Positions 22,063 to 31,100 are shown, numbered from the stretch's first letter. The stretch is DNA of 47,308 nt from Candidatus Segetimicrobium genomatis (GCA_005882275.1 VBAK01000119.1:1-47308), one strand, 5' to 3'. Notes: generated from the letters alone by a model not told the origin. Translations and numbers: made by a program.

Positions 22063-22977
22063 CTAAACCGGCGGCAGCAGGACGCCCGCCACGAGCAGCA
22101 GGCCGAAGATGAGGTGGACCCGCGCGGCGGCCACGTCGAGGAGCACCAGGTCGCGCGGGGTGCGCGCCGCCCGCACCTGCCGGGCGAGGCCCCACGCCGG
22201 CGGCGCGCTCAGCACGGCCAGCGCGGACCACCTGACGAACGTCCCGGCCAGCACCCCGCCGATCACCAGGCCGTACGCGGCGGCGAGCAGCACGTACAGC
22301 AGCACCTTCGCGCGGTCCAGCCCGAGCGCGCGGGCGACCGTCGTCCCGCCGCCGCGGCCGTCGAACGGACTGTCCCGGATATTGTTCACGTGGAGGATGG
22401 CGGTCACCAGGCAGCCGACCGGGAGGGCATACAGCATCGGCACCAGTTCGACCACGCGCGCCTGCACGTAGTAGGCGCCCAGCGCCATGAGCGGCCCGAA
22501 CAGGAGAAAGATCGCCAGATCGCCCAGCGCGTGATACTTGTAGGCGATGGGCCGGCCGGAATAGAAGTACGCGCCGAACGCGCCCAGGATCCCCAGGAGG
22601 AGGATCGGCGTCCCCCGGATGGCCGTGAGATAGAGACCGATCGCCACGCTGGCGGCCATGAGCGCGAGACCGGCCAGGAAGACCTCGCTGGGTTGGAGGA
22701 TCCCGCGGACGAGCACGCCGCTGCCGCCGAACGACTCGGGCGTGTCGTACCCCCCGCGGTAATCAAAGTAGTCGCTGAACAGGTTCGCGGCGCCCTGGAT
22801 CCCCACGGCCCCGAGCAGGGCGAGGGCCAGCAGCCCCGGCGTGAACATCCCCTGCGCGGACGCGATCGCGGACCCGAGCAGCACCGGGACGATGGACGCC
22901 GTGAACGAGAACGGACGAACCGCCTGCGCCCACATCCGCGCGGTCCGGGGCGGCAGCCCGGCGGGACCGGCAGGCAT
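22063..22977 (-). CDS. menA: 1,4-dihydroxy-2-naphthoate polyprenyltransferase (MenA), UbiA family
   Basis: This 304-residue integral membrane protein attaches the isoprenoid tail in menaquinone synthesis. It has 8-9 hydrophobic helices and the two Mg-diphosphate motifs of UbiA enzymes: NLFSDYFDYRGGYDTP (about 65-80) and NNIRDSPFDGRGGGTT (about 195-210). The second motif form (NNIRD) is characteristic of MenA rather than UbiA. No other men genes are near. A TATAAT box for this strand lies at 23063-23058, about 80 bases upstream. Confidence 0.92.
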   Translation of the reverse strand: MPAGPAGLPPRTARMWAQAVRPFSFTASIVPVLLGSAIASAQGMFTPGLLALALLGAVGIQGAANLFSDYFDYRGGYDTPESFGGSGVLVRGILQPSEVFLAGLALMAASVAIGLYLTAIRGTPILLLGILGAFGAYFYSGRPIAYKYHALGDLAIFLLFGPLMALGAYYVQARVVELVPMLYALPVGCLVTAILHVNNIRDSPFDGRGGGTTVARALGLDRAKVLLYVLLAAAYGLVIGGVLAGTFVRWSALAVLSAPPAWGLARQVRAARTPRDLVLLDVAAARVHLIFGLLLVAGVLLPPV

Positions 22978-22982
22978 CGGCC

Positions 22983-23010
22983 TTGACTCGATGGATTCAC
23001 CAGGTATGAT
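22983..23010 (+). promoter_or_regulatory. Promoter TTGACT-16-TATGAT for the amidase gene
   Basis: A good -35 (TTGACT, 22983-22988) and -10 (TATGAT, 23005-23010) are spaced by 16 bases on the plus strand. The leader to the amidase start would be about 175 bases. The promoter lies within the untranslated leader of the divergent menA transcript. Confidence 0.65.
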
Positions 23011-23057
23011 GACCCCTCCCGTCGGACGCTGGCGGCCGGGATGCGGGTTCGGGCCAC

Positions 23058-23063
23058 ATTATA
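23058..23063 (-). promoter_or_regulatory. -10 box TATAAT for menA
   Basis: A perfect minus-strand TATAAT stands about 80 bases before the menA ATG. No convincing -35 was found. Confidence 0.5.
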
Positions 23064-23192
23064 ACATAGGAGGATTTTGCCCCGCCCTCGCGTAGTAGCG
23101 AGGTAGCACGCGGGCGCCTGACCGGGCGGCCCCACGAGATCCGGCGAGCACACATCGTAGCAGTCGACGCGGCATTCGAGGTGGCAGACATC

Positions 23193-24917
23193 GTGCAGGC
23201 GTCTCCCCCGGCCCGCAGGCTTACCGCAGCCCTCATCGGGTTCGTCCTGATGATGGTGGGGCCCCAGCCGCAGCGCGCCGCAGGCCAGGGCGCCGCCACC
23301 CAGGTCCGCAGCCTCCAGATCGTCGCAAACGGCGAAACCATTCACCTCACCGGCTCCGCCGTCGTCCAGAACAACATCCTGATGGTCCCGTACCAGCGGC
23401 TGTTCAGCCCGCTGGGCGTCCGCGCGACGTGGGACGGCCGGGGACGCACATTGAAGCTCGAGGGTCCCGCGGGCGACGCAATGGAGTTGCGCGCGGGGGA
23501 CCCCTACGCCACGGTGAACGGCGAGAGCCGGCCGGTCCCGATCCCGCTGGTGGCCGTCCTGGACCGGGTGCTCATCCCGGTCCAGTGGGTCTTCGAGACG
23601 CTCGGGGACGCCACCGCCTACGATCCGGGCAGCGGGCTCCTCCTGATCAGCCCGCAGATCACCGGGATCTCCTGGCGCGGGACCGATGCGGGCCTCGAGG
23701 TCACGATCGACGGCACGGGCCCGCTCCATCCCACCACCTTCGCGCAGCGCGCCCCGGAGCGGCTCGTCATCGACTTCTCCGGCGCGGTCCCGAAGTCCGT
23801 GGACCAGGTCGTGGACGTCCACGAGGGACCCCTCGCCACCATCCGGGTCGGCCGGTCTCCCTCGGGGACCCGCATCGTGTTCGACCTGGCCGGCCCGAGC
23901 CGGTTCCGGGTCACGAGCCAGATCCCCGGTCGCCGGGTGCTGGTCTCGCTGGCCGCCGGGACCGCCCCTCCGGGCGGGCCGCCCGCTCACGCCTCCGGGT
24001 ATCAGCCGAGCGCGCAGAAGATCTCCGACATCATCTACCAGCATCTGGCCGGCGGGGGCCGTCTCGTCGTCCTGGCCAACCGTCCCCTGCAGGTGATGCA
24101 GCGGACCCTCCCCCATCCCGACCGGATCGTGATCGACGTGTCCGACGCGGTCTTTCTCCCGGTCAAGAAGTCTCTCGACATCAACGACGGCCTGGTCATT
24201 CAGGTGCGGGCCGCGCAGTTCCACAGCAACCCCAACGTGGTGCGCATCGTCGTGGAGCTCGCCAGGCCCGCGCCGTTCGACGTGCACGCGGAAACGGCGC
24301 AGCTGCTGGTCGACCTGGGCACGGCCACCGCGGGAGGCCTGGGGCCGATCGCCGGCGCCCACGGCCCGGTCGTGGTGGCGGTGGATGCCGGGCACGGCGG
24401 GAGCGATCCCGGCGCCACCGGCCCGTCGGGGGTGAAGGAAAAAGATGTCGTGCTGGCGATCGCGCAGACCCTCCGCCGGCTGCTCGTGCAGCAGCACATC
24501 GACGTCACCATGATCCGCGACGCCGATGTGTTCGTGCCGCTCGAAGACCGCGCCCAGATCGCATCGCGCGGCGGCGCGACGGTGTTCGTGAGCATCCACG
24601 CCAACGCCTCGACCGACCCCAACGCCAATGGCACCCAGACGTTCTTCGCCACCCCCATGAGCCAGCCCCTCGCGCTGGCCGTCATGGAGGAGACGAGCAA
24701 AGAGGTCGGCCTCGCCGTCCGCGGGGCCGCGGAGGCGGATTTCAAAGTGCTGGTGGACTCGGACCAGATCCCCGCGATCCTGGTGGAAACGGCATTCATC
24801 AGCAACCCCCGAGAGGAGCAGATGCTCCGCGACCCGTCGCTCCAGCAGGCCTTCGCGCAGGGGATCCTCAAGGGCATCCAGCGCTACCTCGCCGCCCCGC
24901 AGGCGGCCACGCCCTGA
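23193..24917 (+). CDS. N-acetylmuramoyl-L-alanine amidase with AMIN and copper-amine-oxidase-like N-terminal domains
   Basis: This is a 574-residue exported cell-wall hydrolase. After a signal peptide come a copper-amine-oxidase N-terminal-like domain (about 40-140, with MVPYQRLFSPLGVRATWD), two AMIN-type beta domains (about 145-250 and 275-390) and a C-terminal Amidase_3 catalytic domain (about 400-565). Its zinc ligands and catalytic Glu are in VDAGHGGSDPGA, GVKEKDVVLAI, VSIHANAS and VETAFISN. AMIN domains hold amidases at the septum or wall. GTG at 23193 is preferred because GAGGTGG lies before it; GTG at 23181 is in frame too. The next gene acts on polysaccharide. Confidence 0.92.
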   Translation: MQASPPARRLTAALIGFVLMMVGPQPQRAAGQGAATQVRSLQIVANGETIHLTGSAVVQNNILMVPYQRLFSPLGVRATWDGRGRTLKLEGPAGDAMELRAGDPYATVNGESRPVPIPLVAVLDRVLIPVQWVFETLGDATAYDPGSGLLLISPQITGISWRGTDAGLEVTIDGTGPLHPTTFAQRAPERLVIDFSGAVPKSVDQVVDVHEGPLATIRVGRSPSGTRIVFDLAGPSRFRVTSQIPGRRVLVSLAAGTAPPGGPPAHASGYQPSAQKISDIIYQHLAGGGRLVVLANRPLQVMQRTLPHPDRIVIDVSDAVFLPVKKSLDINDGLVIQVRAAQFHSNPNVVRIVVELARPAPFDVHAETAQLLVDLGTATAGGLGPIAGAHGPVVVAVDAGHGGSDPGATGPSGVKEKDVVLAIAQTLRRLLVQQHIDVTMIRDADVFVPLEDRAQIASRGGATVFVSIHANASTDPNANGTQTFFATPMSQPLALAVMEETSKEVGLAVRGAAEADFKVLVDSDQIPAILVETAFISNPREEQMLRDPSLQQAFAQGILKGIQRYLAAPQAATP

Positions 24918-24959
24918 CCGCGGCGTCACCGCACCGGGGGCACTGAGGAGACGGCGACC

Positions 24960-25925
24960 GTGGGCGGGCGGCGCGCGGCGCGGAAGCGGCAGCCATCGCA
25001 CCTGGTCACCGGGCTGGTGCTGGGCCTGATCCTGGGCGCCGGCCTCGCGGTCGGCGTGCTGATGGCCCAGCGCTGGAGCGGTGAGCGGACATCGTGGGGG
25101 CCCGCCGTCCCGCGCCGCCCCGCGCCGGAGGCGCCCAGGGCCGGCGCGCCCGCGGCGCCTCCGCCGGCGCGTCCTCCCGCGCTCCCCGCCCAAAACCCGG
25201 AGGAGTCGCAGGCGCCGGCCGTCGTCCAGATTCCCGAATCGCGCCCCGCGCCCGCGCAGCCCGGGCGGGCGCGTGTGGCGATCATCTTCGACGACGCCGG
25301 CTACGGGATCCGGGCCGCCCAGGAGATCATGGCGATCGGCCGGCCGGTCACCATCTCCGTGCTGCCCCACCTTCCCTATTCCGCCCAGATCGCCGAGGAA
25401 GCGCCGGCGCACCACGTCGAGGTCATCCTCCATCTCCCCGTGGAGCCCGACAACCGCGGCATCAGGCTGGGGGAGGGCGGCATCACGGTGGCGATGAGCG
25501 ACCCGGAGATCCGCGAGACCGTGGCGGCGGATCTCGCGTCCGTGCCGGCGGCCGTCGGCGCGAACAACCACATGGGCTCCCTCGGAACGGCCGACCCGCG
25601 GGTCATGCGCGCCGTGATGGCGGAGATGAAAGCGCGCCACCTCTTTTTCATCGACAGCGTCACGACGAGGTATTCGGTCGCCGCCCGGGTCGCCCGGGAG
25701 ATGGGCGTCCCCACCGCGGCGCGGGCGGTGTTCCTGGACAATCAAGACACCGACGACTACGTGCGGGGACAGTTTCGCCTCCTCATGAACCTCGCGCACG
25801 CCCGGGGCCAGGCGATCGCGATCGGGCATGTCGGGAAGGTGACGGCCCGGGTGCTCGTCTCGCTGCTGCCGGCGTTCGACGAAGCAGGGATCCAGCTCGT
25901 TCGGGTCTCAGACCTCGCCCGCTAG
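24960..25925 (+). CDS. Divergent polysaccharide deacetylase family protein (YibQ-like)
   Basis: This 321-residue protein has an N-terminal membrane anchor (about 16-36), a Pro/Ala-rich spacer (about 45-100) and a deacetylase-like barrel. Seen in it are AIIFDDAGYG (about 107-116), HHVEVILHLPVEP near 150, ANNHMGSLGTAD near 200 and IGHVGK near 290. YibQ-type proteins usually sit beside murein hydrolase activators or amidases, as here. The GTG at 24960 follows GAGGAG. It probably shares a transcript with the amidase, 42 bases upstream. Activity on glycan is inferred from the fold. Confidence 0.87.
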   Translation: MGGRRAARKRQPSHLVTGLVLGLILGAGLAVGVLMAQRWSGERTSWGPAVPRRPAPEAPRAGAPAAPPPARPPALPAQNPEESQAPAVVQIPESRPAPAQPGRARVAIIFDDAGYGIRAAQEIMAIGRPVTISVLPHLPYSAQIAEEAPAHHVEVILHLPVEPDNRGIRLGEGGITVAMSDPEIRETVAADLASVPAAVGANNHMGSLGTADPRVMRAVMAEMKARHLFFIDSVTTRYSVAARVAREMGVPTAARAVFLDNQDTDDYVRGQFRLLMNLAHARGQAIAIGHVGKVTARVLVSLLPAFDEAGIQLVRVSDLAR

Positions 25926-25957
25926 ACGGGCCTGACGCCCTCCTCCCGCGCCGCACC

Positions 25958-25966
25958 TGCTACAAT
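25958..25966 (+). promoter_or_regulatory. Extended -10 TGCTACAAT for pepA
   Basis: TG-C-TACAAT is the same extended -10 as upstream of yggT. A start near 25973 would leave a leader of about 78 bases that contains the hairpin at 26008-26036. Confidence 0.6.
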
Positions 25967-26007
25967 ACAACGTGGCCGGCCGCCCGCCGGGATGCTGCGC
26001 CCATGGC

Positions 26008-26036
26008 GTGAGCCTCACCGCCCCCGCGAGGCTCAC
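26008..26036 (+). promoter_or_regulatory. 9-bp stem hairpin directly before the pepA ribosome site
   Basis: GTGAGCCTC (26008-26016) pairs perfectly with GAGGCTCAC (26028-26036) across an 11-base C-rich loop; the AAGGAGGG ribosome site follows within 3 bases. No T-run follows, so it is not a terminator. It may affect translation or message stability. Confidence 0.5.
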
Positions 26037-26050
26037 CCAAGGAGGGTTCG

Positions 26051-27538
26051 ATGCGCTTCACGCTTGCCGACACGCCTCCCGAGCAGGCTGCCTGCGACCT
26101 GCTCGCGCTGCCCGTCCCCGATCCCGGCACTCTGCAGGGCGAGGTCGCGGATGTGGATCGCGCCGCGGGGGGCCGCCTGGCGGAGGTGGCGCGGGCGGAA
26201 GGGTTTTCCGGCAAGCCCAACCGCACGGTGCTCCTCCAGTCTCTGGACCGGCCCGCGCGCCGCGTCCTCCTGGTGGGGATCGGCGCCGACCCCACGGCGG
26301 AGCGCCTCCGCCGCTACGCGGGGGTGGCGATCCGGCGGGCTCGAGAGATGCACGCCGGGCGCGTGGCGCTGGGCGCGACCCCCTGGGCGGCCGCCGGCCC
26401 CATCCCGCCCGAAGAACAGGTCCGCGCGGTCGCCGAGGGAGCGGGACTCGGCTCCTACACGTTCGACCGGTACCGCAAGGGGGAAGACGGCGGCGAGGTG
26501 ACGGAGGTGGCGCTGCTCGCCCGACACGGCGACCGGGCCCTCCTCCTGCGAGGCCAGCAGGCGGCGGAAGTCGCGATCCGCGCGACCTCCCGGGCGCGCG
26601 ACCTCGTCAACGAACCTGCCAACGTGCTCACCCCCACCGCGCTGGCGGAGATCGCCCAAGAGATCGCCGGGAGCGCCGGCCTGACGTGCCGGGTGTTCGA
26701 TCTCGATGAGGCGCGGACGATGGGGATGGGGCTCTTTGCCGCCGTGGCGCAGGGCAGCGCCCAGCCTCCGAAGTTTATCGTCATGGACTACCGGCCGCCC
26801 GGCGCCCGCCGGACCGTGGCCCTCGCGGGAAAGGGGATTACCTTCGACAGCGGCGGCCTCTCGATCAAGACGGCCGGCGGGATGATGACCATGAAGGGCG
26901 ATATGGCGGGCGCGGCCGCGGTGGTGGCGACCATGGGGGCCGTCCGCGATGTCGGGGTGAGCGTCCGGGTCCTGGGACTCGTCCCCGCCACAGAAAACAT
27001 GATCAGCGGCGCCGCGACCCGCCCCGGCGACATCGTGCGCGGGCTCGGCGGGAAGACGGTCGAGATCACCAACACCGACGCGGAGGGACGGCTCGTCCTC
27101 GCCGATGCCCTGGCCTATGCGGTGCGGGAGGGAGCCGATGAAGTCATCGATCTCGCGACGCTGACCGGCTCGTGCGTCGTGGCGCTCGGTGACTGGACCG
27201 CGGGGCTCATGGGCAACAATCAGCCGCTCATGGACCGGATCCTCGAGGCGGCGGCCCTGGCCGGCGAGCAGGTCTGGCAGCTGCCGCTCTACGAGGAATT
27301 CCTCGACGCCATGCGCGGAGAGATCACCGACCTCAAGAACTCGACGACGGGGCGGGCCGGGGGGGCGGAGCGGGCGGCGGCCTTTCTCGGCGAGTTCGTC
27401 GGCGCCACCCCCTGGGCCCACCTCGACATCGCGGGCCCGGCCTTCGCCGAGACCCGTCCGCCGGCGGCCTACTGGCCTTCGGGCGGCACCGGATTCGGCG
27501 TGCGGACGCTCCTGCGCTACGTGGCCTCGCTCAAGTAG
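26051..27538 (+). CDS. pepA: Leucyl aminopeptidase (PepA, M17)
   Basis: This 495-residue cytosolic di-metal aminopeptidase has the N-terminal macro-like domain (to about 165) and the catalytic domain with AGKGITFDSGGLSIK (about 258-272, metal ligands Lys and Asp), KGDMAGAAA, and the M17 signature NTDAEGRLVL (about 337-346). In some bacteria PepA also binds DNA. The ATG has AAGGAGGG 6 bases before. The 3' end overlaps the convergent aquaporin gene by 22 bases, with both frames used. Confidence 0.95.
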   Translation: MRFTLADTPPEQAACDLLALPVPDPGTLQGEVADVDRAAGGRLAEVARAEGFSGKPNRTVLLQSLDRPARRVLLVGIGADPTAERLRRYAGVAIRRAREMHAGRVALGATPWAAAGPIPPEEQVRAVAEGAGLGSYTFDRYRKGEDGGEVTEVALLARHGDRALLLRGQQAAEVAIRATSRARDLVNEPANVLTPTALAEIAQEIAGSAGLTCRVFDLDEARTMGMGLFAAVAQGSAQPPKFIVMDYRPPGARRTVALAGKGITFDSGGLSIKTAGGMMTMKGDMAGAAAVVATMGAVRDVGVSVRVLGLVPATENMISGAATRPGDIVRGLGGKTVEITNTDAEGRLVLADALAYAVREGADEVIDLATLTGSCVVALGDWTAGLMGNNQPLMDRILEAAALAGEQVWQLPLYEEFLDAMRGEITDLKNSTTGRAGGAERAAAFLGEFVGATPWAHLDIAGPAFAETRPPAAYWPSGGTGFGVRTLLRYVASLK

Positions 27539-28194
27539 GCGTTCGAGTACACCCACCCGGCGACCGCGCCGCCGATGATCGGGCCGATCCAATAAACGAG
27601 GTGCGCCTTCCACCACCCCGCCACCAGCGCCGGCCCGAACGCGCGGGCGGGATTCACGGCGGCGCCCGTAAGCGGCCCAAACGCCAGGACGTCCATGGCG
27701 ATCGTCAGGCCGATGGCCAGGCCCCCGATCCGGGGCGCCTGGGGGGACACGGCCGTCCCGAAGACGACCACGACGAGGAAGAAGGTCCCGATCGCCTCGA
27801 GGAACCCGCCCGTCCAGAAGTGGACGCCCGGCCTGAGGGCGGGCGTGCCCAGGTGGACGGCGACCGCCGCGGCGTGGGGATAGCTCATCCGCAGCGCCTC
27901 CGCGGCGAGGATCGCGCCCAGCAGCTGCGCGAGGATGTAGCGGACCGCCAGCGCGCCGGTCACCCGCCCCGCGGCGAGGAACCCGCAGGTCACGGCCGGA
28001 TTGAAGTGCCCGCCCGAGATGGCCCCGAACGCTGAGACCATCACCGCGATCGCCAGGCCGTGCGCCAGCGCGATGCCGAGCACGCCGACGTGGCCCTTGG
28101 TGACCGCGTCGGTGATGATCGCTCCGGCCCCGATGAAGATCAGCGTAAAGGTCCCGATCCCTTCGGCGAGCAGCGGCTTCCATGTCGCCTGCAT
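27517..28194 (-). CDS. Aquaporin / MIP family channel
   Basis: This is a 225-residue, six-helix channel with both half-helix motifs: GGHFNPAVT (about 61-69) and GAAVNPARAFG (about 180-190). The second motif ends in Arg and lacks the Asp of glycerol facilitators (NPARD), which points to a water channel. The ATG at 28194 follows GGGGAGG. The last codons overlap pepA on the opposite strand. Confidence 0.92.
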   Translation of the reverse strand: MQATWKPLLAEGIGTFTLIFIGAGAIITDAVTKGHVGVLGIALAHGLAIAVMVSAFGAISGGHFNPAVTCGFLAAGRVTGALAVRYILAQLLGAILAAEALRMSYPHAAAVAVHLGTPALRPGVHFWTGGFLEAIGTFFLVVVVFGTAVSPQAPRIGGLAIGLTIAMDVLAFGPLTGAAVNPARAFGPALVAGWWKAHLVYWIGPIIGGAVAGWVYSNAYLSEAT

Positions 28195-28372
28195 CACGCA
28201 CCTCCCCTGCTGGGTCACCGACGCCGGCGCCGGGCGAATTCGCGGCGAATGCCGGAGGCCGCCTCGGGCCGATCCCCTCGTCGCGGAATTCGACGGTGCC
28301 GGGGCCTTCTCCCGCGGCGGGCGGGCGGCGGCCGGAGGACCGCGAATCGTTCCCACCGTACTTTGCCTGAAC

Positions 28373-29221
28373 ATGCCGCTCATCGCGCTCGTGCTGGTCC
28401 TCTCGTCGGTGGTGCTCCACGCCTCGTGGAACGCCATCGTCAAGTCTGACGATGACCGGCTCGTGGCCGGCTGGGCGACGACGGCCGCGGGAGCCGTCCT
28501 CGGCGCGGCGCTGCTCGCCGCCTCGGGCTTCCCGTCGTCGCACGCGCTGCCGTTTGTCGCGCTGAGCGGGATCGTGCACTCCGGCTACATGATCGCGCTG
28601 ACCCGGGCGTACGATGACGGCGACCTGTCGCTGGTCTATCCGATCGCCCGAGGGGTTGCGCCCGTGGTGGCGACCGCCGGCGCCGCGGCGGTGTTTCGCG
28701 AAACGCTGCCCCCTCCGGCCTACGCGGGGATCGGGCTCATCGCGCTGGGCGTCCTCCTGCTCGGCGCCCCACACGGCGGGTCGGCGGCGCCTCCGCAGGG
28801 ACGGGCCCTGACCTGGTCCCTGGTCACCGCGCTGACGATCGCCTCGTACACCCTGATCGACCGCCAGGGGGTCCGCCTCACCTCGCCGCAGAGCTACATC
28901 GGCGTCCTCTTCCTCATCGACGCATTGATCCTGTCCGCCTATGTGGGCTGGCAGCGGGGAGCCGCCCCCTGGCGCCTGGTCCCACCCGGCCGGTGGGGGA
29001 TGCTCGCGCTCAGCGGCGCGTTCAGCCTGGGGGCCTACCTCCTGGTGCTGGCCGCGCTCGCCATCAGCCGCGTCGGGTACATCGCCGCGCTGCGCGAAAC
29101 CAGCGTGATCATCGCGGCCTGGGTCGGCTGGCGCCATCTCGGCGACCGGCAGGGACCGCGGCGCCTGATCAGCTCGGGCATCGTGGCCGCGGGTCTCGTG
29201 ATGCTCGTCGCGTCCCGGTAG
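28373..29221 (+). CDS. EamA/DMT family transporter
   Basis: This 282-residue protein has about ten hydrophobic helices arranged as two EamA repeats. The first carries HASWNAIVKS (about 16-25) and LVYPIARGVAPVV (about 85-97) and ends with a helix; the second contains the matching ALRETSVIIAAWVGW. Such proteins export metabolites or amino acids; the substrate is unknown. The ATG was chosen because the earlier part of the frame is Gly/Ala-rich and lacks hydrophobic helices. The deaminase gene follows after 26 bases, in the same direction. Confidence 0.88.
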   Translation: MPLIALVLVLSSVVLHASWNAIVKSDDDRLVAGWATTAAGAVLGAALLAASGFPSSHALPFVALSGIVHSGYMIALTRAYDDGDLSLVYPIARGVAPVVATAGAAAVFRETLPPPAYAGIGLIALGVLLLGAPHGGSAAPPQGRALTWSLVTALTIASYTLIDRQGVRLTSPQSYIGVLFLIDALILSAYVGWQRGAAPWRLVPPGRWGMLALSGAFSLGAYLLVLAALAISRVGYIAALRETSVIIAAWVGWRHLGDRQGPRRLISSGIVAAGLVMLVASR

Positions 29222-29224
29222 ACC

Positions 29225-29251
29225 ATGACGGACCGACTGCCGCGCCGGTGA
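29225..29251 (+). CDS. 8-codon mini-frame overlapping the deaminase start
   Basis: ATG-ACG-GAC to CGG-TGA encodes MTDRLPRR. Its stop overlaps the GTG start of the deaminase gene (GTGA at 29248-29251), so it could couple translation from the EamA gene. It may equally be chance; there is no clear ribosome site. Confidence 0.25.
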   Translation: MTDRLPRR

Positions 29252-31047
29252 GGCGCACCTTCCGGACGGGGCAGGAGATCAAGACCCTGCTCGCCGTCGC
29301 GGCCGGCCGCGAGCCCGCGGACCTCTACGTGGAGGGCGCCGACCTGCTGAACGTCTACAGCGGGGAGGTCTATCCGGCCAACGTGGCGGTGAAGGGGCGG
29401 CGGATCGCCTACGCCGGCCGCGGCCGCGCGATGGTCGGGCCGGAGACCCGGGTCCTCCAGTGCCCCGGCAAGATCCTCGTCCCGGGCTACGTCGAGCCGC
29501 ACACGCACATCACGGGCATGTCCACGCCCGAGGAATTCGCCCGCGAAGTTCTCCGGAGCGGGACGACGACGCTGGTGGCCGACACCCTGCAGATCCTGCT
29601 CCACACCCCCCCGGCCCGCGTCCCGCAGCTGCTCACGACGCTCTCCGATCTGCCGGTCCTGATCCTCTGGTCCCTCCGGCTGCACGGCGCCTCCCACCTC
29701 CCGGAGGAGCCGATGTTTTCCCGGGAGCGGATCGAGGCGCTGCTGGCGGTGGAGGCGGTGCGGGCGGTCGGAGAGGTCACGCGGTGGCCGGCCGTGTACC
29801 ACGGCGACGACGACCTGCTCCAGAAGATCGCCCTGGCCCTCGCCGCCGGGCGCCGCGTCGAGGGGCACGCGCCCGGGGCGTCCTACGAGCGCCTCGTGGC
29901 GCTCGCGGCGGCCGGCTGGTCGTCAGACCACGAGGCGATCACGGCCGACGAGGTCGTCCGGCGGCTGCGCGCCGGCGTCTACACGATGCTGCGGCACTCG
30001 TCGCTGCGGCCCGACCTGCCGCTCCTCGCCCCGGCGATCACCGATGAACGCCGCGTGCCCGGGCGGCTCATGCTCACCGCCGACGGGCCCGAAGCGGTGA
30101 CGATCGTGGAGCGCGGATATCTCAGCCACGTCATCCGCGCGGCGATCGAGTCGGGGATTCCGCCGGTCGCGGCCTACCAGATGGCCACGATCAATCCCGC
30201 CGCGTACTTCGGGCTCGACGAGGAGATCGGCGGGATCGGTCCCGGACGGCGGGCCGACATCGCCGTCCTCGACGACCTGCGCAACCCGGCGCCCGAGGTC
30301 GTGCTCGCCCGGGGCGAGGTCGCCGTGCGGGACGGGCGGGTGCAGGCCGAGTTTCCACCCCTCGACTGGGGCGCGTATTTCTCGCCGCGCTTTGGGCCCA
30401 CCTGGATCCCGCAGCCCGACCTGTTCGACCTCCGGATCTCCGAGGCCGGCGCCGGGGCGCCCGGCGCGCAGTCCGGGCAGGGCGATGCCGTCCGCTTTCC
30501 CGTCATCCGGCTCGAGAACAGCGTGATCACCCGCGCGGTTCCGACCGCGGTTCCCGTCCGGGGAGGACGCCTCGTGCCGCCGGCGGATGTCGTCCGCGCG
30601 GTCCTCGTGGATCCCGGGGGACGATGGATCGTCCGGGGGATGCTCGGCAACTTCGTCGAGCGGCTCGGCGGGCTGGCCAGCTCCTTCAACGTCGCCGCGC
30701 AGCTGCTGACCCTCGGCCGGGACTCCACCGACATGGCGCTGGCGGCGCGGCGTCTCCTCGAGATCGGCGGCGGGATCGTCGTCGTCGAGCAGGGGAAGAC
30801 GGTGCTGGAGATCCCGCTGCCCCTCGGGGGGATCATGGCCCCGGTCCCCCTGCCGGCCATCGCCGGGGAGGCGCGAACGCTCTACGCGCTTCTCCGCGCG
30901 CGCGGGTACCCGCACGCGGACCCGCACTACACCCTGCTCTTCCTCACGCTCGACTCGCTCCCCGACGTCCGCCTCACCTACCGGGGGATCTGGGACGTCC
31001 GCCGCGGGAGAACGCTGTGGCCCCGCCAGGATCTGCCCGCGGGGTGA
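29248..31047 (+). CDS. Adenine deaminase family amidohydrolase
   Basis: This is a 599-residue member of the Ade/amidohydrolase superfamily, which turns adenine into hypoxanthine for salvage. It has the metal motif His-x-His in GYVEPHTHITGM (about 90), GHAPG (about 208), the family-typical SDHEAITADEV (about 230), a LTADGPEAVTIVERGYLSHV segment carrying the catalytic Asp (about 275), and the C-terminal Ade domain with GGIVVVEQGK and LPLGGIMAP. Canonical enzymes read FIDxHxHIES; the HTHITG variant here could shift substrate. GTG is the only start near the conserved N-terminus. Guanine or another purine cannot be excluded. Confidence 0.87.
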   Translation: MRRTFRTGQEIKTLLAVAAGREPADLYVEGADLLNVYSGEVYPANVAVKGRRIAYAGRGRAMVGPETRVLQCPGKILVPGYVEPHTHITGMSTPEEFAREVLRSGTTTLVADTLQILLHTPPARVPQLLTTLSDLPVLILWSLRLHGASHLPEEPMFSRERIEALLAVEAVRAVGEVTRWPAVYHGDDDLLQKIALALAAGRRVEGHAPGASYERLVALAAAGWSSDHEAITADEVVRRLRAGVYTMLRHSSLRPDLPLLAPAITDERRVPGRLMLTADGPEAVTIVERGYLSHVIRAAIESGIPPVAAYQMATINPAAYFGLDEEIGGIGPGRRADIAVLDDLRNPAPEVVLARGEVAVRDGRVQAEFPPLDWGAYFSPRFGPTWIPQPDLFDLRISEAGAGAPGAQSGQGDAVRFPVIRLENSVITRAVPTAVPVRGGRLVPPADVVRAVLVDPGGRWIVRGMLGNFVERLGGLASSFNVAAQLLTLGRDSTDMALAARRLLEIGGGIVVVEQGKTVLEIPLPLGGIMAPVPLPAIAGEARTLYALLRARGYPHADPHYTLLFLTLDSLPDVRLTYRGIWDVRRGRTLWPRQDLPAG

Positions 31048-31064
31048 GCCGCCGAACACAAACA

Positions 31065-31100
31065 GACGCGGCGGAGGCTCCTGACGCCCTCCGCCGCGTC
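31065..31100. terminator. Strong hairpin between convergent transcription units
   Basis: GACGCGGCGGAGG (31065-31077) pairs perfectly over 13 bases with 31088-31100 around a 10-base loop. It lies between the deaminase gene (plus) and the catabolic operon (minus). There is no T-run, but a stem this long probably stops or stabilises transcripts from both sides. Confidence 0.65.

Noticed and set aside
23068-23106. AGGAGG followed by a 9-codon TTG frame and a 6-bp hairpin (23086-23103) in the amidase leader, as a leader-peptide attenuator
   Set aside because: The spacing from AGGAGG to TTG is only 3 bases and no competing stem or terminator is seen, so chance is likely.
22404-25829. A 1141-codon open frame on the minus strand
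   Set aside because: It lies antisense to the amidase and deacetylase genes, is Arg/Gly/His-rich without any domain, and overlaps menA out of frame. It is a product of high GC content.
26033-29137. A 1034-codon open frame on the minus strand
   Set aside because: It is antisense to pepA and the EamA gene and out of frame with the aquaporin; composition is low-complexity Arg/Gly/Asp.
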